The position numbers and the translations under genes are program-made. DNA of 6,472 nt, taken from positions 1-6,472 of the forward strand of contig SEHC01000114.1 of assembly GCA_004173415.1 (NCBI GenBank), in the 5' to 3' direction. A model generated the notes under the pieces. That model did no database searches, was not told where the DNA came from, and saw only the letters and a program-made list of their open reading frames with translations. The DNA is from Lysobacteraceae bacterium. Its GTDB lineage: Bacteria > Pseudomonadota > Gammaproteobacteria > Xanthomonadales > Xanthomonadaceae. The stretch's first letter is position 1, and each line of letters starts with the position of its first letter. Positions 1 to 5,117 of this stretch are shown here, in pieces.

Positions 1-1166
1 TGCTTGAAGCGCGAAAAGGTTTCGACGAGGAAATCCGCTGCATCGGATGCCGCTTCGCTGCGATCCCTGGGACCGGAGGAAGGTTGTGCGGGCGGATGGG
101 CCAGGCACTCGAGCAGGGCGTCGGACAATGCCTCGACCTGTTCCGGCGCGACCAGCCGGCTCGCGCCCATCGGGGCGATCTCCGGAATCCCACCCACCGC
201 GCTGGCGACGTAAGGGGTGTGGCAGGCCGAGGCCTCCAGCAACACGTTGGGCACGCCCTCGGAGCGGCTGGGCAATACCAGCAGGTCTGCCGCGCGGAAC
301 CAGTCGGGCAACCCATGGTGGGCGATGCTGCCGTGGAAGCTGACGCGGTTGGCGATGCCCAGCGATTCGGCCAGGCGCGCCAGCGAGCGGCGCTCGCTGC
401 CGTCGCCGACCAGGTGCAGGTGCCAGTCGCTGTCGGCCGCCGGCAGTCGCGCGCAGGCTTGCAGCAGCACGTCCAGGCCCTTGACCGGAACCAGGTTGCC
501 GACGAACAACAGGTGCCGCTGGCCCTGCGCCATGCCCAGCTTCTGTCGCGCGGCGGCGCGGTCGCCGGGATGGAACACGTTCTTGTCCACCCCATCGATG
601 ATCACCCGCACCGACCCGGCCGCCGCGCCCAGTTCGACCGCACGCTGGGCCAGATCGGTGGATACGGCGATGACCCCGTCGGCCTGGCGCAGGGCGTTGC
701 GGGTGCCGCGCAGGCGGCCGGCGAACTGGTCCAGCTGGCGCAGGTCGCTGCCATGGACCTGGATCACCGCCGGCAGGCCGTGGCTGCGGGCCAGTTCGGT
801 CGCGGCCCAGCCGTCGGGATAGGCCCACGGGGCGAACACGATGTCCGGCGCGAACTCGGCGACCGCGCGGCGGAAGGCAGGACGCACCGACTCACGGAAG
901 AAGTGTCCGTACAACCCGCGCATGAACTTGGGCGTGTACCAGTAGCGCGGATGATCGACGCGCAGGCCGTCGTTCTGCACCTGCCGTCCGGGCGGCATGC
1001 GCAATCCCTGCTTGCGCTGGATGTTCCATTCGTCCAACCACAGGGTCGGGGCGATCACGCGCACCGCATGCTGCTGCGCGAGCAGCCTGAACTGGTGGCG
1101 GTTGAACGAAGCACGATGCGGCTGGATCGGGCTGGGGTAAAGGTTGGTGAGTGCAAGGATGCGCAT
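1..1166 (-). CDS. Glycosyltransferase family 4, TuaC-like (C-terminus beyond window)
   Basis: This is a retaining GT-B glycosyltransferase, expected to act in the cytoplasm by moving a sugar from a nucleotide-sugar onto a lipid-linked or growing polysaccharide acceptor. Of the protein, 388 residues are visible and no stop is reached at the window edge. The N-terminal domain begins MRILALTNLYPSP and holds an AYPDGW...VIQVHGSD segment (residues 115-141) like that of TuaC-type enzymes. The C-terminal GT1/GT4 domain shows DGVD (191-194), FVGNLVPVKG (221-230), LVGDGSERR (252-260) and the E-x7-E signature SEGVPNVLLEA (E303, E311), followed by the SAVGGIPEI loop. I chose the ATG at 1166 because AGGA lies 8 nt upstream. 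An in-frame ATG at 1175 overlaps the previous stop as ATGA and would add only three residues. It is cotranscribed with the upstream glycosyltransferase. Donor and acceptor sugars cannot be read from the sequence. Confidence 0.93.
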   Translation of the reverse strand, partial: MRILALTNLYPSPIQPHRASFNRHQFRLLAQQHAVRVIAPTLWLDEWNIQRKQGLRMPPGRQVQNDGLRVDHPRYWYTPKFMRGLYGHFFRESVRPAFRRAVAEFAPDIVFAPWAYPDGWAATELARSHGLPAVIQVHGSDLRQLDQFAGRLRGTRNALRQADGVIAVSTDLAQRAVELGAAAGSVRVIIDGVDKNVFHPGDRAAARQKLGMAQGQRHLLFVGNLVPVKGLDVLLQACARLPAADSDWHLHLVGDGSERRSLARLAESLGIANRVSFHGSIAHHGLPDWFRAADLLVLPSRSEGVPNVLLEASACHTPYVASAVGGIPEIAPMGASRLVAPEQVEALSDALLECLAHPPAQPSSGPRDRSEAASDAADFLVETFSRFK

Positions 1167-1171
1167 CGGTC

Positions 1172-2434
1172 TCATCCTGCAGCCAATGCGCTGCGGTAGC
1201 GCTGCTGGTACTGGTCGGCCACGCGCTGCAGCGAATAGTCGGCCAGCACCTGCTGCCTGCCGGCGGTGCCAAGGGCGGCACCCAGGCCCGGCTGGTCAAG
1301 CACCTTGCCGATGCAGGCGGCCAGCGCCGTCTGGTCGCCTTCGTCGAACAGCAGGCCGGTGCGGCCATGCTCGACCACGCGCGGAATCCCGCCGACCGCC
1401 GAAGACACCACCGGCAGCCCGCAGGCCCATGCTTCGAGCAGCGACAGCGGCAATCCTTCGTGGCGGCTGGTCAAGGCGAACAGGTCCATGGCCGGGTAGT
1501 AGTGCTCGGTGCGTGGCTGGTAGCCCGTGAAGCGGGTGTTCGCGGCCACGCCTAGTTCGAGCGCCAGTGCCTGCAGGGGCTCCCGTTCCGGCCCGTCACC
1601 CACCAGCAGCAGCCACAGGTCGGGACGGGCCGGCTGCAGGCGCGCGAACGCGCGCAGCATCAGCTCCTGCCGTTTCACTTCGTTGAGCCTGCCGACCATG
1701 CCGATGACACGGGCATCGGGCGGGATGCCCCATTGGCCGCGGATGCGCAGGCGCTGGCCGGGATCGCCGTACAGGCCGGTGTCGACGCCGTTGGCGATCA
1801 CGCAGACCTTGGCCGCGTCCACGGTGCCCCAGCGCCGCACGGAGCGGGCGATGTCCTCGGACACGCAACAGAAGACATCGGCATGACGGCCGGCGGCATG
1901 CCACCACCAGCGGCTGCGGAGTTTGGCGCCGATGCCCCGGGCCATGCGCACGTGGTCGCTGTGTTCGGTATGGACCACGGCAGCGCGCCTGGCCGGATCC
2001 AGTGCCCGGCCCAGGTGCCACAGGGCGCCGATCTGATGGGTGTGCAGGACGTCCGGCCGGATGCGTTCGAACAGCATGCGCGCCCGCGCGGTGGCCAGCG
2101 GCCGTTCCGATTCATCGCCCAGGCAGTGGACCTCGGCGCCGAAGGCCTCGGCGGCCGAGGCCAGCTGGCCGGGCCGGTCGATGCAGACGATGCTGTTGCG
2201 GTAGCCCTTGTCGCGGCCCGACTTGACCAGGTCGACGACCAGCCGCTCGAGCCCACCCAGTTCCAGCGACAGGACGCCATGCACGACATGCAACCCGGCC
2301 TGCGCGGGCGCTGCCGGGCCGATGTCGTCGACCAGTGGATGGATCCGGTTTTGTTCGTGTCCCTGCATTCCAAGGCTTCGCAATATCGACGCGCACAGGT
2401 TCCCGGTCCGGGCCCCTTCGCCGCCGTGCTGCAT
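1172..2434 (-). CDS. Glycosyltransferase family 4, PEP-CTERM/EPS-type sugar transferase
   Basis: This is a second GT-B family-4 glycosyltransferase of 420 residues, presumed cytoplasmic and involved in assembling the exopolysaccharide repeat. The fold starts at LHVVHG (residues 48-53), followed by the donor/acceptor loop ELGGLERLV (58-66), HTEHSDH (155-161), ANGVD (214-218), GRLNEVKRQ (248-256), VGDGPERE (278-285) and the catalytic E-x7-E HEGLPLSLLEA (E326, E334). The GGLERLV opening resembles exosortase-associated stp2-type transferases (TIGR03088), but I cannot confirm that subfamily. The start is uncertain. I prefer the ATG at 2434, with a purine-rich AGGGGG 5 nt upstream. An ATG at 2497 with AAGGG 6 nt upstream would give 441 residues. 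The ATG at 2368 has no useful ribosome binding site. The first ~45 residues carry no recognisable fold. The stop overlaps or abuts the start of the next glycosyltransferase gene, so the pair is probably translationally coupled. Confidence 0.92.
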   Translation of the reverse strand: MQHGGEGARTGNLCASILRSLGMQGHEQNRIHPLVDDIGPAAPAQAGLHVVHGVLSLELGGLERLVVDLVKSGRDKGYRNSIVCIDRPGQLASAAEAFGAEVHCLGDESERPLATARARMLFERIRPDVLHTHQIGALWHLGRALDPARRAAVVHTEHSDHVRMARGIGAKLRSRWWWHAAGRHADVFCCVSEDIARSVRRWGTVDAAKVCVIANGVDTGLYGDPGQRLRIRGQWGIPPDARVIGMVGRLNEVKRQELMLRAFARLQPARPDLWLLLVGDGPEREPLQALALELGVAANTRFTGYQPRTEHYYPAMDLFALTSRHEGLPLSLLEAWACGLPVVSSAVGGIPRVVEHGRTGLLFDEGDQTALAACIGKVLDQPGLGAALGTAGRQQVLADYSLQRVADQYQQRYRSALAAG

Positions 2435-2621
2435 GCCTTCCCCCTGTGCGGAAAGAACTTCCGACGGCCGACACCAGGTGCCGTGTGCCATGGTCATTCA
2501 CTACCCTTGATAACGCATTCCACCGGCAGACCGGCCACCCTCGCGGACTTGCGCCGCACGCTTGCCGGCCGCGGGATTTCCTGCGCTACACTCGCCGCCG
2601 GTCCGGCATCGGCAGGAAACC
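2435..2621. promoter_or_regulatory. Divergent intergenic region between the glycosyltransferase pair and the beta-helix gene
   Basis: This 187-nt gap separates genes transcribed away from each other, so it should hold promoters for both directions. It shrinks to 124 nt if the minus-strand gene starts at 2497. On the minus strand, TATCAA (2512 down to 2507) is a possible -10 element without a recognisable -35. If used, its transcript would start near 2500, too close for the ATG at 2497 to have a leader, which favours the 2434 start. On the plus strand a better candidate lies at 2562-2592. No operator-like long inverted repeat was seen apart from short G+C palindromes such as GCCGG-T-CCGGC at 2597-2607. 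Confidence 0.5.
2562..2592 (+). promoter_or_regulatory. Candidate sigma-70-like promoter of the beta-helix gene
   Basis: TTGCCG at 2562-2567 is a possible -35 and TACACT at 2587-2592 a possible -10. The 19-nt spacer is longer than ideal. Transcription would begin near 2599, leaving about 23 nt before the ATG at 2622, just enough for the ribosome binding site AGGA at 2613-2616. This comes from motif reading only; the -10 is more convincing than the -35. Confidence 0.4.
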
Positions 2622-4082
2622 ATGCGCGCCCACCCTCGAGTTCTTTACGTTCTGCTTGTCGCGCTGCTTCCTCTGCCTGCGCTTGCCGCGACCTATACGG
2701 TGGGGCCTTCCGGGCGCCAGTACACGCAGCTGGCGGCGGTGTTCGCCGACAACGACCTGGAGCCCGGCGACGTGGTCGAAGTCGATGGCGACGCCTCGTA
2801 CGAAGGCGGGATCCTGGTCGGCGACGACGACGGGGGAAGCGCCGGACGCCCGGTCGTGATCCGTTGGCGCCGCGAAGCCGGGGCCACCCGGCCGGTGTTG
2901 AAAGGAGGCGTGCACACGATCAAGTTCAGCCAGTCCAACCATCTGCTGTTCGAAGGCTTCGAGGTGCGTGGCGGCAGCAACAGCTGCATCTTCAGCGAAG
3001 CCCACGACATCACCGTTCGCGATGTGGTGGTCCATGCCTGCCCCGGCCACGGGATCCTCACCGCCGACCAGCTGTCCGGCTCGTTCACCCTGGAATACAG
3101 CGAGGTCCACGATGCCGGCGCCAGTTCCAACCGGCATCCGCTCTACATCCAGTCCGACGAGGTGGCCTATCCGGACGCGGTGTTCCGCTTGCGCTTCAAC
3201 TACATCCACGATGGCAATGGCGGCAACCTGGTCAAGGTCCGCCACCAGCGCAGCGAGATCCACTACAACTGGCTGGAAGGTTCGGCCTACCAGGCGGTGG
3301 AACTGATCGGGCCGGACTGCTGGGAGCAGCAGAAGGGCTGGAGCACCGAACTGAGGCGCGAGGATGCCGAACTGGTCGGCAACGTCATCATCCAGTCCGG
3401 CGAATGGCCCAACGCGATAAGGATGGGCGGCGACCTCAATGGCCGCAGCCAGGGCCGGGTGCGGCTGGTCAACAACAGCATCGTCTTCAATCGGCCGGGC
3501 CCGGCCAACGCGGTACTGGTGCAACTGGGTGCCGGCTCGCTGGAGATGCACAACAACGTGGTATTCCAGACCGGTGGAGAAGCGCCGGCGATCGTCAAGG
3601 AGAACCAGGTCGAGGACACGCCCGAACCCTGCGGACCGGCTTCCAGCCTGGCCTGGAGCGCGGGGCGCAAGGTGGCGGGCAGCAACAACTGGGTCCAGGA
3701 GGAGGCGTCGCTGGTCCCGGCCGAATGGGTCGGCACCTTGCGCGGCAGCGACCCGGGTATCGGCGAGGTTCCGCGCGACCTGTTGCGGCCGCGGCAGGAC
3801 AGCGAATTGCGGGGCAGGGCGAACCTCTCCCCAGCCGCGCCCGCGGCGTTGGCGTTCCCCGCCCCGCTGCTGGTGCCCGCGTACGAGCCGCCGTTGCAGT
3901 CAAGGTTGCCGGTCGGGCAGCAGCGCCGAAGGGACCAGGTGGGGCTCGAGATCGGGGCGATGGGCGCGGTGGCCGGTGCGATGGACAGCGACGCGGCGGT
4001 TCCGCGCAAGTTCCGCAAATCGATTGCGGTGGGCGAGCGACCAAGATTCAGGAAGACCAGGCCGGACGATGAGGTGCAGTGA
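2622..4082 (+). CDS. Secreted right-handed parallel beta-helix protein
   Basis: This 486-residue exported protein has a pectate-lyase-like beta-helix fold. A clear Sec signal peptide opens it: basic MRAHPR, hydrophobic core LYVLLVALLPLPALA, and likely cleavage after the ALA at residues 20-22. From about residue 95 to 360 there are recurring beta-helix rungs with Asn/His-rich turns, such as NHLLFEGFEVRGG (106-118), HDITVRDVVVHACPGHGI (128-145), RFNYIHDGNGGNLVKV (191-206), SEIHYNWLEG (211-220), RLVNNSIVFN (281-290) and EMHNNVVFQTGG (308-319). The fold appears to close at LEIGAMG (442-448), comparable to the D-I-G-A-F/Y ending of many such proteins. The remaining ~38 residues are an unusual basic tail. 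Members act as polysaccharide lyases, epimerases or structural proteins; no catalytic triad could be assigned here. The start at 2622 is chosen over 2562 because it gives the signal peptide and has AGGA upstream. In this locus it probably binds, trims or modifies the exopolysaccharide in the periplasm. No PEP-CTERM or membrane anchor is seen. Confidence 0.88.
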   Translation: MRAHPRVLYVLLVALLPLPALAATYTVGPSGRQYTQLAAVFADNDLEPGDVVEVDGDASYEGGILVGDDDGGSAGRPVVIRWRREAGATRPVLKGGVHTIKFSQSNHLLFEGFEVRGGSNSCIFSEAHDITVRDVVVHACPGHGILTADQLSGSFTLEYSEVHDAGASSNRHPLYIQSDEVAYPDAVFRLRFNYIHDGNGGNLVKVRHQRSEIHYNWLEGSAYQAVELIGPDCWEQQKGWSTELRREDAELVGNVIIQSGEWPNAIRMGGDLNGRSQGRVRLVNNSIVFNRPGPANAVLVQLGAGSLEMHNNVVFQTGGEAPAIVKENQVEDTPEPCGPASSLAWSAGRKVAGSNNWVQEEASLVPAEWVGTLRGSDPGIGEVPRDLLRPRQDSELRGRANLSPAAPAALAFPAPLLVPAYEPPLQSRLPVGQQRRRDQVGLEIGAMGAVAGAMDSDAAVPRKFRKSIAVGERPRFRKTRPDDEVQ

Positions 4083-4089
4083 GCGCATC

Positions 4090-4112
4090 GGCCAATCCGG
4101 CAGGATTGCGCC
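4090..4112 (+). promoter_or_regulatory. Hairpin covering the ribosome binding site of the phosphopantetheinyl transferase gene
   Basis: GGC-CAATCC (4090-4098) pairs with GGATTG-(C)-GCC (4103-4112) around the loop GGCA. This gives nine base pairs with a single bulged C at 4109. The presumed Shine-Dalgarno AGGA (4102-4105) sits in the loop and 3' arm, and the GTG start follows directly at 4113. The beta-helix gene stops at 4082, 7 nt before the 5' arm. A terminating ribosome would therefore open the structure, suggesting translational coupling. No run of T follows, so it is not an intrinsic terminator. The pairing is seen in the sequence; the regulatory role is inferred. Confidence 0.5.
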
Positions 4113-4859
4113 GTGATGCAGCGGCCGACGCTGCATGAGGTTTTTACCGCCAGCCTTGCCACGGCATCGCCAGCAACGCAGGGCAACACGGCCTGGGTCG
4201 CGGCCGCGCGGGTGGGCGACTGGATGCCCTGGCTGGAACAGGCCTGCGCCTTGCTCAGCGACGCGGAGCGTTCGCGCGTGGCGCGCAAGCGCAGGCCGCA
4301 GGACCGCGAGGAGCTGGTGCTCTGCTACGCCCTGCATCGCCTGCTCCTGGCTGCGTGGTCCGGCGAGGATGCCGCCGGCCTGGCGGTGGGTCGCGATGCC
4401 GATGGGCGGCCGCTGTCGGGCGTGGACGGCGTAGGCACCAGCCTGAGCCATACCCGCGGCGCCTTCGCCCTGGCCATTGCCGGCGAGGGTGCAGTGGGCA
4501 TAGACATCGAGGCTGCCGACAACGCATCGGGCCTGGAGGAGATAGAAGGGCAGGTCTGCCACCCGCTGGAGCTGCAGCGCCTGGCCGGCCTCGTCGGCGC
4601 GGACCGGCATGCACGCCTGCTGCAGACCTGGGTCAGGAAGGAGGCCTACCTCAAGGCGGCGGGCGTGGGCCTGGACTGGGAGATGGCCGGGTTCGCGGCC
4701 GATCCCGGTTGTCCTCTGCCACTGGTCCCGGCCGATCCCGCCGGCGCCTGCGTGTGCGTGCAGGAACTCGATCTGCTGCAGCCGACCCATCTGCTGGCCG
4801 TGGCCGTGGCCCCGGATTCCAAACCGTGGGTCGTGCACCTGGACCCACTGACAGCCTAG
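4113..4859 (+). CDS. 4'-phosphopantetheinyl transferase superfamily protein (Sfp type)
   Basis: This cytoplasmic enzyme would move the 4'-phosphopantetheine arm of coenzyme A onto a conserved serine of an acyl or peptidyl carrier protein, converting apo to holo form. It has 248 residues, the usual size for Sfp/Gsp/EntD-like pseudo-dimeric enzymes. Signature segments are in the expected order: GRPLSG (98-103), TSLSHTRG (109-116), AVGIDIE (127-133, with metal-binding D131 and E133) and WVRKEAYLKAAGVGL (173-187, with E177 and K181). All key residues appear intact. The start may be GTG 4113 (AGGA 7 nt upstream) or the adjacent ATG 4116 (10 nt upstream); numbering here uses 4113. It lies 30 nt after the beta-helix gene and is probably cotranscribed with it. 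No carrier protein, synthase or ligase is in the window. Exosortase A loci elsewhere carry an acyl carrier protein and AMP-forming ligase, so a local partner is plausible, but it could also serve carriers elsewhere in the genome. Confidence 0.92.
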   Translation: MMQRPTLHEVFTASLATASPATQGNTAWVAAARVGDWMPWLEQACALLSDAERSRVARKRRPQDREELVLCYALHRLLLAAWSGEDAAGLAVGRDADGRPLSGVDGVGTSLSHTRGAFALAIAGEGAVGIDIEAADNASGLEEIEGQVCHPLELQRLAGLVGADRHARLLQTWVRKEAYLKAAGVGLDWEMAGFAADPGCPLPLVPADPAGACVCVQELDLLQPTHLLAVAVAPDSKPWVVHLDPLTA

Positions 4860-5117
4860 CCCGTCCATCGTCCGGCAAGGCAGGGCCGAGGCTGGGGCGA
4901 TCTGCACGAGTGGAGTTGGCGCTCGCGCGGTGCCGGCAGGGGCAACCCGCTTTGGCCGGTATGGCCCCGCGCCGCCGTTGGATAGCTGGAATGCCGGCCT
5001 TGGGTCGCGATATCGCGGTGGGGCGGGCTTGGCATCGGAAGGCGGAAAGCCACGCGCGGAATGCCCGCGTCATCGTGGTTTCCCGGCCGGGTCTGATCTG
5101 GCGCAAGGGGGGAAAAC
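4860..5117. other. 258-nt intergenic region with palindromes before the sugar transferase gene
   Basis: I find no convincing coding frame here, no intrinsic terminator after the phosphopantetheinyl transferase gene, and no clear -10/-35 promoter. The region contains the perfect palindrome CGCGATATCGCG (5006-5017), flanked at a distance by ATGCC (4991-4995) and GGCAT (5031-5035), then a long hairpin (5043-5085) and CCCGGCCGGG (5082-5091). GGAATGCC occurs twice (4988-4995 and 5058-5065). The pattern suggests a degenerate interspersed palindromic element or a structured leader. A strong AAGGGGGG (5105-5112) ends the region and serves as ribosome binding site of the next gene. Confidence 0.5.
5043..5085 (+). 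repeat. Long imperfect hairpin in the leader of the sugar transferase gene
   Basis: CGGAAAGCCACG (5043-5054) pairs with CGTGGTTTCCCG (5074-5085) over 12 positions, with one A-C mismatch and one G-U wobble. It continues inward as CGCGG (5055-5059) with CCGCG (5065-5069) around the loop AATGC, leaving TCAT (5070-5073) bulged on the 3' side. It ends 32 nt before the ATG, and the ribosome binding site lies outside it. No T-run follows. It could be an mRNA leader structure, a processing site or a REP-like genomic palindrome. Confidence 0.5.

Noticed and set aside
84..1199. Open frame of 371 codons on the plus strand
   Set aside because: It lies antisense to the well-supported glycosyltransferase on the minus strand. 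Its product is Gln/Ala/Arg/His-rich with no fold or motif, as expected for an antisense frame in high-G+C DNA.
2586..3551. Open frame of 321 codons on the minus strand
   Set aside because: It is antisense to the beta-helix gene, whose signal peptide and rungs are clear. The His/Val/Asp/Gln-rich product is typical of a mirror frame.
1733..4072. Open frame of 779 codons on the plus strand
   Set aside because: It crosses a minus-strand glycosyltransferase, the divergent promoter region and the beta-helix gene in a different frame. The product is low-complexity Arg/Gly/Pro-rich with no recognisable domain.
3900..4082. PEP-CTERM or other sorting signal at the end of the beta-helix protein
   Set aside because: There is no Pro-Glu-Pro motif, and the C-terminal tail has no hydrophobic segment.
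4090..4112. Intrinsic terminator between the beta-helix and phosphopantetheinyl transferase genes
   Set aside because: The hairpin is not followed by a T-run and is immediately followed by the next start codon.
4916..5044. Sigma-54 promoter upstream of the sugar transferase gene, sought because exosortase-linked genes are often under PrsK/PrsR control
   Set aside because: The closest candidates (TTGGC at 4916-4920 and at 5029-5033) do not have GC at the required 10-nt spacing after the GG.
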